Of a DNA stretch of 30,976 nucleotides, positions 7,377 to 14,566 are shown one piece after another. Made by a program: the position numbers and the translations under genes. The DNA is taken from NCBI GenBank assembly GCA_044349155.1, contig JBIKRQ010000022.1:1-30976 (forward strand), read 5' to 3'. How positions within the stretch are numbered: position 1 is the stretch's first letter; the number at the start of each line of letters is the position of its first letter. The notes below the pieces were generated by a model that ran no database searches, had not been told where the DNA came from, and saw only the letters and a program-made list of their open reading frames with translations. The stretch is from VGSZ01 sp044349155. Lineage in GTDB: Bacteria; Myxococcota; UBA727; VGSZ01.

Positions 7377-7652
7377 ATGAACGACCAGAAGAAGAGCACG
7401 ACCGAGCACGCCCACGCCCACACCGCCCACAAGCCCGTCGACTCGACGATGCCTGGCGCGATGTTCATGAACATGTTCCGCACCGAAGCCCTCAAGATGG
7501 CCGACGAGAGCGAAAAGGCCGTCGAGCGCACCATGTCCGAGGTCAAGCGCGCCACCGTCGACAGCTCGCGCCTCTGGGAGAGCCAGCTGGAGCTGCAGGG
7601 TGCCGTGAGCCGCGCCATGTTCGACAGCGTCCGCCGCGCCTGGAACTTCTGA
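7377..7652 (+). CDS. Small phasin-like amphipathic protein
   Basis: Ninety-one residues with an ideal ribosome site (AGGAG, 6 nt before ATG 7377). After a His-rich polar N-terminus, residues 28-91 form one long amphipathic helix (MFMNMFRTEALKMADESEKA and onward) ending in VRRAWNF, with Met, Leu and Val on one face. This resembles phasins, which coat polyhydroxyalkanoate granules, although it is shorter than typical phasins (about 140-190) and I do not recognise a named family. The promoter, operator and terminator make it a separate unit; the shared operator with the downstream FabG/PhaB-type reductase supports the granule link. The alternative is an unrelated small helical protein. Confidence 0.75.
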   Translation: MNDQKKSTTEHAHAHTAHKPVDSTMPGAMFMNMFRTEALKMADESEKAVERTMSEVKRATVDSSRLWESQLELQGAVSRAMFDSVRRAWNF

Positions 7653-7681
7653 GTTCCCACCTGGCAGACAGCGATTGATTC

Positions 7682-7701
7682 GGCGGGGAAGTTTCCCCGC
7701 C
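7682..7701 (+). terminator. GC-rich hairpin after phasin-like gene
   Basis: GGCGGGGAA-GT-TTCCCCGCC is a perfect 9-bp inverted repeat 29 bp past the stop. It lacks a T tract, so it may stabilise the mRNA 3' end or help the stronger terminator downstream. Confidence 0.4.
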
Positions 7702-7729
7702 CACCCCTCAAGACACTCGCCTCGGCGAC

Positions 7730-7788
7730 AAACCCCAAAGCGGGTTTCTCTTCGAGGCTCAAAGCCGGCCCCATGGGTCGGCTTTTTT
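7730..7788 (+). terminator. Tandem terminator hairpins
   Basis: AAACCC-N6-GGGTTT (7730-7747) is followed by AAAGCCG (7761-7767) pairing with CGGCTTT (7779-7785), extended inward by CCCATGGG, and a run of six T. The second hairpin is a canonical intrinsic terminator for the phasin-like transcript. Confidence 0.75.
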
Positions 7789-7822
7789 GTGCGTTCGCAG
7801 CATGCGGTCGGCGCGCGCGGCG

Positions 7823-7888
7823 TTTGTGCAACTGCAGCAATTCTCCGGTTGGCGGGCGTGGACATCGCCGTTCGTTGTGCGATGCACC
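7823..7888. promoter_or_regulatory. Operator copies upstream of the reductase
   Basis: TTTGTGCAACTGCA (7823-7836) is identical over 14 bp to the site before the phasin-like gene. A related TTGTGC-GA-TGCA lies at 7875-7886, one base shorter in the spacer. Both precede the reductase start at 7916. Confidence 0.55.
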
Positions 7889-7915
7889 ATGAAACGACTC
7901 AGCAGGAGCAGCGAT

Positions 7916-8647
7916 ATGCGCGGAATTTCAGGCAAGCGAGTTCTCATCACCGGTGCGGCCAGCGGCATCGGCCGTGTCACGGCCCAGCGCTTCTACGACG
8001 AAGGCGCCACCCTCCTGCTGTGCGACCTGAAGCCCCTCGAGCAGACCGACCTCGCCGCCGCGTTCCCTGAGCGCATGCAGTACGTCGCGGCCAACGTGGC
8101 CTCGGCGGAAGGCCTCGCGGCGATCGACGCGGCCGTGAACGCGGGCGGCCTCGACGTGCTCATCAACAACGCCGGCATCACCAAGGACAAGAGTGCCTTG
8201 AAGATGACCGAGAACGACTGGGACGCCGTCATCGCCGTCAACCTCACCGCCGTGTTCCGTCTGTCGCAGATCGCAGCACGCGCGATGAAGGCCCAGGGCC
8301 GCGGTGGCGTGATCCTGTCGGCGGCCAGCGTCGTCGCCCACTACGGCAACTTCGGTCAGGCCAACTACGTCGCCACGAAGGCCGGCGTGATCGGCATGAC
8401 GAAGACCCTCGCGCGCGAACTCGGCCGCGCCAACATCCGCGTCAACGCCGTGGCCCCCGGCTTCATCGACACGCCGATGGCGCGTGCAGTGCCCGAAGCG
8501 AACCTCGCTGGCCTGTGCGAGCGCACCCCGCTCAACCGCCTCGGCAAGCCCGAAGAGATCGCGGCGGCCTACGCCTTCCTCGCGTCGGACGATGCGGCGT
8601 TCATCAGCGGCACGTGCCTGAACGTCGACGGCGGCCTCGTCATGTGA
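7916..8647 (+). CDS. FabG/PhaB-type short-chain 3-oxoacyl reductase
   Basis: The 243-residue SDR enzyme has the cofactor loop TGAASGIG (12-19), NNAG (84-87), and the catalytic set Ser138, Tyr151 and Lys155 (YVATK), numbered as in E. coli FabG, plus PGFIDTPM and a C-terminal NVDGG. Such enzymes reduce 3-oxoacyl-ACP (FabG) or acetoacetyl-CoA (PhaB), usually with NADPH. ATG 7916 has GGAG nine bases upstream; the frame extends farther back but without family similarity. Sharing an operator with the phasin-like gene favours a role in polyhydroxyalkanoate synthesis, but substrate cannot be told from sequence. Confidence 0.9.
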   Translation: MRGISGKRVLITGAASGIGRVTAQRFYDEGATLLLCDLKPLEQTDLAAAFPERMQYVAANVASAEGLAAIDAAVNAGGLDVLINNAGITKDKSALKMTENDWDAVIAVNLTAVFRLSQIAARAMKAQGRGGVILSAASVVAHYGNFGQANYVATKAGVIGMTKTLARELGRANIRVNAVAPGFIDTPMARAVPEANLAGLCERTPLNRLGKPEEIAAAYAFLASDDAAFISGTCLNVDGGLVM

Positions 8648-8671
8648 CCAGCTCGTCGTTGTTCGTCGCCG

Positions 8672-10492
8672 TCACTCTTTGTTGGTGCGGCGACGAACAG
8701 CGTCTTCGGCGGGCTTGAGGTCGAGGGCCATGCACAGGTTGCCGACGGGGTTGCTCTGCAGCGCCTTGATCGCCGACATCGCCGCACTGCCCTTGCCCAC
8801 CTTCTTCAACGTTTGCAGCCCCACCTTGCGCGCGCCGCAGTCGTTCTCGGCGATGTCTTTGAGCGCGACGGTTTGGCGATCGTCGTCGGTGATGGTCTTT
8901 CGCGCCTCGAGCACATCGAGGGCGTGATGCCGCGGCGACCAGGCAGCGCCCAGCAACGCACGCAGCTCAGACTCGACCGGCTCGGGCCAGGCCGCGAGCA
9001 AGGCTTCGGCCCCTTTGTCGTCCTTCTGCTCGAGGGCGACGAACGCGTCGTTGCGCATGACCTCGTCGGTGCTGCCCGCAGCCACAGCGTCGCGCCAGGT
9101 GGCGAAAGCCTTGTGACGACGATCTTGCGCCCAGTGGGCCAGGCCAAGGTCGACGAGGTCTTTGGCTTTCTTCTGCTCCAGCGCTTCGATCTCGGCCTGC
9201 ACGGCGGCGGCTTCGTTCGCGATGCGATCGCGGCGTGTGTCGCCCACCAGTCCGACGACCAGCACACCGACGACAACCGCCGCAATCGCCGCCGCGGTGA
9301 TCTGGATGTGGCGCTTGCGGTTGGGCCCCTGCTGCTGCTGTGACGCCAGCGCCTCGACGGCGGCGGCGAGCCCTTTTCGGCTCAACGAGGGCACGGTGTC
9401 GTCGGTGGCCGACGGTGCGGGCGCCCCGGTCACGAGCGACGACAACGACGCGTTCGACGACGACGTGGGCGCAGGCGGCTCCGCAAACGACAACGACCCG
9501 AGCACCTGGGTGCTGGTGGGTGCAGGCGGAAGCGGAGCAATCGTCGTCGACGACGGCGTCGGCGCCAGCGTCGAAAGCACGGCGATGACGTCGTTGGCGT
9601 GGGCCGGGCGCTCCTCGGGGCGCTTGCACATGAGCCTGGCCACGAGTTCGTCGACGGCGACAGGCACCTCAGGACGACGACTGCGCACCCGCGGCACCGG
9701 ATCGAGCACCGCCCGCGTGATGACCTCGATGGTGCTGTCGCCGCTGTAGGGCGCATCACCAGCGAGCAGGTGAAACAGCGTCGCGCCCAACGCATACAGG
9801 TCCGACGACATCGACGCCGCCTGCCCCCGTGCCAACTCGGGCGCCAAATACGCCGGCGTGCCCACGATGACGTCGGCCTGCGTGAGCTGCGCTTGCGGCA
9901 CAAAGCTCGCCGAGCTGCCGGGCGCTTGCGGCACAGCGCCTACATCTTTGGCGAGACCGAAGTCGGTGATCACCAACTGCTCGCCCTGGGCATCTCGACG
10001 ACAAAACAGGTTCGCGGGCTTGATGTCGCGGTGCAAAACGCCGGCATCGTGCGCGTGCGCCAAGCCCTGAGCGGCGGCTTTGGCAAAGCCGACGGCGACG
10101 TCGACAGGCAGGCGCCCGCGGGTTTGCAGGCGCTGCAGCAGGTCTTCGCCGACGAGGCGCTCCATCACGACGTAGGGGCCGATGCTGGCGTCGTCGCCGA
10201 TGGCGTGCACGGTGACGACGTGGGGGCTTTTGACCTTGGCCAGCGCGCGGGCCTCGCGCACGAAGCGTTCGCGCATCGTGACGTCGGCCAGCAAGCTTGG
10301 CTGCAGCGTTTTCACAGCAATCTGACGGCCCAGGGCGTGGTCGGTGCACAGGTACACGCGCCCCATCCCGCCTTCGCCCAGCAGGCCATCAACGACGAGG
10401 TCACCAATCCGCAACGGCAGGTCCACGGGGCGGGGTGTAGCAGGACTTCGTGAACTTCGCCGCCGCCTGTCTGCACAACCGAACCGCGACAC
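8672..10492 (-). CDS. Membrane Ser/Thr protein kinase (Hanks type)
   Basis: The 606-residue protein has an N-terminal kinase domain: GEGGMG loop (about 39-44), catalytic Lys61 in IAVKTL, HRDIKPAN (154-161), DFG (177-179) and APE (217-219). The activation segment carries an unusually long PQ/Ser-rich insert. A Pro/Ser linker leads to one membrane span (about 396-417) and a 190-residue helical exterior domain with three Cys and repeat-like AHWAQDRR and WRDAVAAG segments, perhaps TPR-like. It is divergent from ftsE, 66 bp away. Start codons are weak: GTG 10492 is used, and GTG 10426 would remove 22 Arg-rich residues. The signal sensed and the targets are unknown; the context hints at cell-envelope control. 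Confidence 0.9.
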   Translation of the reverse strand: MSRFGCADRRRRSSRSPATPRPVDLPLRIGDLVVDGLLGEGGMGRVYLCTDHALGRQIAVKTLQPSLLADVTMRERFVREARALAKVKSPHVVTVHAIGDDASIGPYVVMERLVGEDLLQRLQTRGRLPVDVAVGFAKAAAQGLAHAHDAGVLHRDIKPANLFCRRDAQGEQLVITDFGLAKDVGAVPQAPGSSASFVPQAQLTQADVIVGTPAYLAPELARGQAASMSSDLYALGATLFHLLAGDAPYSGDSTIEVITRAVLDPVPRVRSRRPEVPVAVDELVARLMCKRPEERPAHANDVIAVLSTLAPTPSSTTIAPLPPAPTSTQVLGSLSFAEPPAPTSSSNASLSSLVTGAPAPSATDDTVPSLSRKGLAAAVEALASQQQQGPNRKRHIQITAAAIAAVVVGVLVVGLVGDTRRDRIANEAAAVQAEIEALEQKKAKDLVDLGLAHWAQDRRHKAFATWRDAVAAGSTDEVMRNDAFVALEQKDDKGAEALLAAWPEPVESELRALLGAAWSPRHHALDVLEARKTITDDDRQTVALKDIAENDCGARKVGLQTLKKVGKGSAAMSAIKALQSNPVGNLCMALDLKPAEDAVRRRTNKE

Positions 10493-10558
10493 ACACCCGT
10501 CCGGACCACTGACCGCTCACCCTTTCGGCATCCCCTTGCGCATGCGACAGTGCGCGCC

Positions 10559-11275
10559 GTGATTGAGCTGTTTCACGTCGGCAAGGTGTACCCGCAGGGC
10601 GAGCGGCCAGCGCTGCTCGAGGTCAACCTGTCGATCGCCAAAGGCGAATTCGTCGTGCTCGCGGGCCCATCGGGGGCGGGAAAATCAACGCTGCTGCGCC
10701 TGCTGTTTTGCGCCGAACAAGCCTCGAGCGGGCAGGTGCTGTTCATGGGCAAAAACCTCGCGCGCTTGTCGCGTGGCGAGATGGCCCGCATCCGTCGCAG
10801 CGTTGGCGTGGTGTTTCAGGACTTCAAGCTGCTGCCCACCATGAGCGTGTTCGACAACGTCGCTCTCGCGCTCGAAGTCCAGGGCCGAAGCACCGACGAC
10901 ATCACGCGCCGCTGCTTGAATGTGCTCGCCGAGGTCGGGCTCGCGCACAAAACCCACCAGCCCGCCGCATCGTTGTCGGGCGGAGAGCAGCAGCGGGTGG
11001 CGATCGCCCGCGCCCTCGTCGTCGAGCCTGCACTGCTGTTGTGCGACGAGCCCACCGGCAACCTCGACGCCGAGCGGGCCAAAGAAGTCATCGACCTGCT
11101 CATGACAGCCCATGTGCGCGGCACCACCGTGATGGTGGCAACACACGATCCAGCGCTGCTGTCGGCGGGACGTCGTCGTGTCGTCGTGCTCGAAGGCGGC
11201 CGTGTCGTGCACAACGCCCCCGCGTTTGCCGACGTGGGCGGCCACCACGCCCGTCAGTTCGGACTGCCCACATGA
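10559..11275 (+). CDS. ftsE: Cell division ATP-binding protein FtsE
   Basis: FtsE is the ATPase of FtsEX, which powers septal murein hydrolase activation rather than transport. The 238-residue protein has Walker A GPSGAGKST, the Q-loop in VVFQDFKLLP (the DFKLLP is typical of FtsE), the ABC signature LSGGEQQR, Walker B LLLCDEPTGNLD, and the switch His in ATHDP. GTG 10559 yields MIELFHVGKVYP, matching the family N-terminus; GTG 10550 adds three residues. Its stop overlaps the ftsX start by four bases (ATGA), indicating translational coupling. It is the first gene of the operon with ftsX and the EnvC-like gene. Confidence 0.93.
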   Translation: MIELFHVGKVYPQGERPALLEVNLSIAKGEFVVLAGPSGAGKSTLLRLLFCAEQASSGQVLFMGKNLARLSRGEMARIRRSVGVVFQDFKLLPTMSVFDNVALALEVQGRSTDDITRRCLNVLAEVGLAHKTHQPAASLSGGEQQRVAIARALVVEPALLLCDEPTGNLDAERAKEVIDLLMTAHVRGTTVMVATHDPALLSAGRRRVVVLEGGRVVHNAPAFADVGGHHARQFGLPT

Positions 11276-12165
11276 TCGCCGCCCTGGCCCTCAGCGTCGT
11301 CAAACACAGTGGTCGCAGCCTGCGCTCGGGCGGGTTGCCGCTGTTCTTCGCGGTCTTGATGTGCGCGCTCGGCCTGTTCTCGCTCACCGCGTTTGGCACG
11401 CTGCTGTGGAACTTCCGCAGCATCGCGGTGACCGTGGGCGAAAGTGTCGCGGCGGTCGTCTTTCTCGAGGTGGATAGTGCCGCCGCCGCTGAAGAAGCAC
11501 GCGCCCGCCTGCACCTGTTGCCCGGTGTGTCACGCGCAACGTTGCTCACACCCGACGAAGCCCTCGCGCGCGCGCGGCGCGGCCTCGAAGGTGCAGCGGC
11601 CCTCGACGTCGCGGGCCTCACCATGCCGTGGGTGGTGGAACTCACACCGCGCTTCGACCTCGACAACGCCACCGCACGCACCACCTTGGTGGCAGCGGCC
11701 AAAGCAGTCCCCGGTGTCGACGAAGTGGTGCACCCCGGCGGCGAACTCGAGCGCGTCGATGCGTTGCTGCGCCTGCTGCATGGTGCTGGCTTGTTCTTGG
11801 CGGTGTTGATTTCGTTGGTCGTCGTCGTCGTTGTGAGCAATGCGGTGCGGCTCACGGTGCTCGTGCGGCGCGACGAAATCGCGATCCAGAAGCTGGTGGG
11901 CGCTTCCGATGCGTTCGTCGCCTTGCCGCTGCTGCTCTCGGGCGTGGTGCAGGGCACCGTCGGTGCGGTGCTGGGATTGCTCGCCCTCTCCGTCGCGCAC
12001 TCGTCGCTGGCGCAGGTGGTGAAGGTGGCGTTGTCGGGGGTGCTGGGCACGTTTGTCCTCGAGCCGCTGCCGCCATCGCTGCTGGCGCTCGTCGTCGTCG
12101 CTGGTGCTGTGCTGGGTGCTGTGGGTGCTGGCTTCAGCGTCACGCGCTACCTGCGGGAGCGCTGA
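11272..12165 (+). CDS. ftsX: Cell division permease FtsX
   Basis: FtsX is the membrane partner of FtsE and passes conformational signals to periplasmic murein hydrolase activators. The 297-residue protein shows the expected topology: one span at about 20-42, a periplasmic domain (about 45-160), then three spans near 165-190, 215-245 and 265-290. It includes the conserved cytoplasmic patch RRDEIAIQKLVGAS found across FtsX proteins. The start overlaps ftsE, and the stop TGA is followed immediately by the ATG of the EnvC-like gene, so all three are co-transcribed. Confidence 0.92.
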   Translation: MIAALALSVVKHSGRSLRSGGLPLFFAVLMCALGLFSLTAFGTLLWNFRSIAVTVGESVAAVVFLEVDSAAAAEEARARLHLLPGVSRATLLTPDEALARARRGLEGAAALDVAGLTMPWVVELTPRFDLDNATARTTLVAAAKAVPGVDEVVHPGGELERVDALLRLLHGAGLFLAVLISLVVVVVVSNAVRLTVLVRRDEIAIQKLVGASDAFVALPLLLSGVVQGTVGAVLGLLALSVAHSSLAQVVKVALSGVLGTFVLEPLPPSLLALVVVAGAVLGAVGAGFSVTRYLRER

Positions 12166-13320
12166 ATGGGCACCCTGCGTGTGCTGCTGATGTGCTGCGT
12201 TGTCGTCGTCACGGCACTCGTGGCGCGCGCGCAAGATGCCGTACCCACGGTGAAAGAGGCGGTGTCGAACCTCGATGTGTTGCGCGCCGAGCTCGAGGCG
12301 AAGCAGGCCGCACTCTCGTCGCTCGACACGGCGGAAAAGAGCCTGGTGGAATCACTGGGCGCGCTCGATGAAACCCTGGCCCGCCTCGACGACGACCACG
12401 TCGCCGCCACCGCGCGTCTCACGGCGTTACAGGCCGAGATTGCAGCGATCGAGCGCACGATGGGCCTCGACGAAGACGATCTCGCGCGTTTGAGAACACG
12501 CCTCGATGCCCGCCTGCGCACACTGGTGGCCGAAGGCGAAGGCGGTACGGTTCGCGCGTTGTTGGGGGCCGAGGGCTTCACCGAATTGGCATTGCGTCGT
12601 CGATACTTGCAGCTGTTGTCAACGGCGGATGCACGCCTCGTTGGCGACGTGCGCCGCGTTGAACGCTCCGTGCTCGACGCGCGCGCGGCGTTGAAGGTGC
12701 GCGCGGCCGACGCGGCCCAAACGGCACAGACGTTGTCAGCGCAGCAGGCGTTGTTGTCGGCGCAGCGTGATGAACGCGAAAAGACCCTCGAGCGCGTTCG
12801 CAAAGAGCGTGGCTCGTTGCGCACGGCGGCGTTTGAACTCACGTCGAAGCACCGCGAGTTGATGCAGCTGGTGAAAAAGCTCGCCGAGGGACCGCGCTAC
12901 AAGCCGCCCACGGGCAAGACGGGCATGTTGCGCGCGGGGCTGTTGCCGCCGGTGGCCGACGCCGTCGTGCTGCGCACATTTGGCAGCACCGTCGACAAAG
13001 ACACCGGGGCCGAAATCGTGAGCAACGGCATCGAGTTGCGTGCTGATGCCGGTGTTGCCGTCGTCGCTGTGGGCGATGGACGCGTTGTGCACACGGGGTG
13101 GTTGCGGGGCTTTGGCCGCATCGTGATCGTCGACCACGGCGAGGGCCACCACACGTTGTCGGCACACCTGTCGCGCGCCGCCGTGGGTGCGGGCGACACC
13201 GTCACGCGCGGCCAAACCATCGGCTTTGTCGGCGACACCGAGAGCCAAAACGGCCCCAAGCTCTACTTCGAGTTGCGCGAAAACAGCCGACCACGCGACC
13301 CGCTGCCGTTCTTCCGCTGA
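12166..13320 (+). CDS. envC: EnvC-like murein hydrolase activator (coiled coil + degenerate LytM/M23)
   Basis: EnvC proteins are periplasmic activators of amidases at the septum, recruited by FtsX. The 384-residue protein has a signal peptide (about 1-23, cut near ARAQ), a long coiled coil (about 28-225), and a C-terminal LytM domain (about 255-384) reading DGRVVHTGWLRGFGRIVIVD and later LYFELREN. The first zinc-binding His position is replaced (GIELRA) and the HxH site is altered, as in E. coli EnvC, so it is probably an activator, not an enzyme. It follows ftsX without a gap. No good terminator is visible after it. Confidence 0.88.
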   Translation: MGTLRVLLMCCVVVVTALVARAQDAVPTVKEAVSNLDVLRAELEAKQAALSSLDTAEKSLVESLGALDETLARLDDDHVAATARLTALQAEIAAIERTMGLDEDDLARLRTRLDARLRTLVAEGEGGTVRALLGAEGFTELALRRRYLQLLSTADARLVGDVRRVERSVLDARAALKVRAADAAQTAQTLSAQQALLSAQRDEREKTLERVRKERGSLRTAAFELTSKHRELMQLVKKLAEGPRYKPPTGKTGMLRAGLLPPVADAVVLRTFGSTVDKDTGAEIVSNGIELRADAGVAVVAVGDGRVVHTGWLRGFGRIVIVDHGEGHHTLSAHLSRAAVGAGDTVTRGQTIGFVGDTESQNGPKLYFELRENSRPRDPLPFFR

Positions 13321-13369
13321 ACCTGGACAAGCGAGTCATCTTCGTCGTCGTTCTGTTCGCGTCACCGGT

Positions 13370-13398
13370 TTGACACACGACGATCCCGCCGATCATGG
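13370..13398 (+). promoter_or_regulatory. Possible promoter of DUF1295 gene
   Basis: TTGACA (13370-13375) is a perfect -35; CATGGT at 13393-13398 is a weak -10 at 17-bp spacing. A transcript would begin about 25 bp before ATG 13429. Confidence 0.35.
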
Positions 13399-13428
13399 TC
13401 GGGCCCATGGACCAAGCTCCTTCACGCC

Positions 13429-14214
13429 ATGATCATCTGCGCGGGCGCCATCGTTGGCTGCCTCGTCTTGTCGGTGATCACGGGCAACTCCTCACAGGTC
13501 GACCGGCTGTGGTCGATCATCCCGATTGTCTACGTCGGCTTCTTCGCGAGCCGTGCTGACTTCGCCGACGCACGCTTGAACCTGATGACCGTCCTCGTCG
13601 CTGCGTGGGGCATTCGCCTCACGTTCAACTTCGCGCGCAAGGGCGGCTACAAGCCCGGCGGCGAAGACTACCGCTGGCCTGTTTTGCGCGAAAAGCTCGG
13701 GCCCGTTTGGTACCAGGTGTTCAACTTCACGTTCATCTCGCCCTACCAAAACGCGTTGCTGCTGCTGATTTGTCTCCCCGCGTGGGTGGCGCTGCAGCAC
13801 AAGGGCACACCGCTTGGTGTCGTCGACGTTGTCGCGGCGGTGGTCTTCGTCGTGGCACTCGTGGGCGAGTTCGTTGCCGACCAACAGCAGTGGAATTTCC
13901 ATCAGGGCAAGTTGGCGGCGAAGGCCCGCGGCGACGTCGTCGACCCGCCGTTTTTGACCACCGGCCTGTGGCACTACAGCCGCCACCCGAACTTCCTGTT
14001 CGAGCAGACGCAGTGGTGGTGCGTGGCGCTGTTTGCCGTCGCGGCGAGTGGTGAGTGGGCGTCGCTGCCGACGTGGCTGGGCGCGGTCTTGCTCACGCTC
14101 CTGTTTCAGGGCTCGGCGTGGTTCACCGAGTGGCTCACGGCGAAGAAGTACCCGGCGTACGCGCAGTACCCGGCGACCACGCCGCGTCAGTTTCCGCTGC
14201 CGATCTTCAAGTAG
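13429..14214 (+). CDS. DUF1295 / steroid 5-alpha-reductase-like membrane protein
   Basis: The 261-residue protein is very hydrophobic, with six to seven spans. The C-terminal half has the family pattern: GLWHYSRHPNFLFEQTQWW, then a span and the end motif AKKYPAYAQYPATTPRQFPL. DUF1295 proteins belong with isoprenylcysteine methyltransferase and 5-alpha-reductase-like enzymes and are often annotated as oxidoreductases; substrate unknown. ATG 13429 is the first in-frame start and lacks a clear ribosome site. The stop region is duplicated: a 12-bp unit with TTCAAGTAG at 14204-14215 is repeated at once. Confidence 0.85.
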   Translation: MIICAGAIVGCLVLSVITGNSSQVDRLWSIIPIVYVGFFASRADFADARLNLMTVLVAAWGIRLTFNFARKGGYKPGGEDYRWPVLREKLGPVWYQVFNFTFISPYQNALLLLICLPAWVALQHKGTPLGVVDVVAAVVFVVALVGEFVADQQQWNFHQGKLAAKARGDVVDPPFLTTGLWHYSRHPNFLFEQTQWWCVALFAVAASGEWASLPTWLGAVLLTLLFQGSAWFTEWLTAKKYPAYAQYPATTPRQFPLPIFK

Positions 14215-14226
14215 TTCTTCAAGTAG
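14204..14226 (+). repeat. 12-bp tandem duplication over a stop codon
   Basis: TCTTCAAGTAGT (14204-14215) is followed by TCTTCAAGTAG (14216-14226), so the end of the DUF1295 gene including its TAG is present twice. A replication-slippage product is the simplest explanation. Confidence 0.8.
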
Positions 14227-14236
14227 ACTCGCGCGC

Positions 14237-14566
14237 ATGCAGACGCGTGCGGTGCTGGCTGTGTCGATGATCATCGCGTCGTGCGAGGCGCCGCGCGCGC
14301 CCGCCAACACCAGCGACGACGACACGCCAGCTGAGGGCGAGGGGGAAGGCGAAGGCGAAGGCGAAGGCGAAGGCGAGCTGCCAACGTGTTCGCTCACCAG
14401 CATCTCGACCGGCGTGCTCGCGCCTGTCGCGGGCGAACTCACGCTGCTGCACGTGGGGCTCGGCGGCTTCGCGTTGGGCGAGGCCACGCTTGGGCAGCTC
14501 CCCGACGGCACCCGCACCGGTTTCGTCGATCCTCGGTGGCTTCTGCTGCGCCAGAACAGGGTGCGG
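14237..14566 (+). pseudogene. Broken lipoprotein gene with Gly-Glu linker
   Basis: From ATG 14237 the frame gives a lipoprotein signal (MQTRAVLAVSMIIASCEAP, lipobox IASC), an acidic spacer, seven Glu-Gly pairs (14333-14374) and a short domain start (LPTCSLTSISTGVLAPVAGE to about GTRTGFVD). It then has no stop of its own: the frame runs open through the antisense of the hydrolase gene to 16435 with Arg/His-rich nonsense. In the +1 frame a Cys-rich stretch ends at TGA 14628-14630, so one frameshift near 14500-14530 may explain it. The end given is only the boundary with the hydrolase stop. A truncated remnant or a sequencing indel are both possible. Confidence 0.5.
14333..14377 (+). repeat. Glu-Gly codon repeat (GGCGAA units)
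   Basis: Seven Glu-Gly dipeptides encoded mainly by GAAGGC form a flexible linker after the lipoprotein anchor. The same kind of tract, much longer, occurs at the right edge of the window. Confidence 0.85.
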
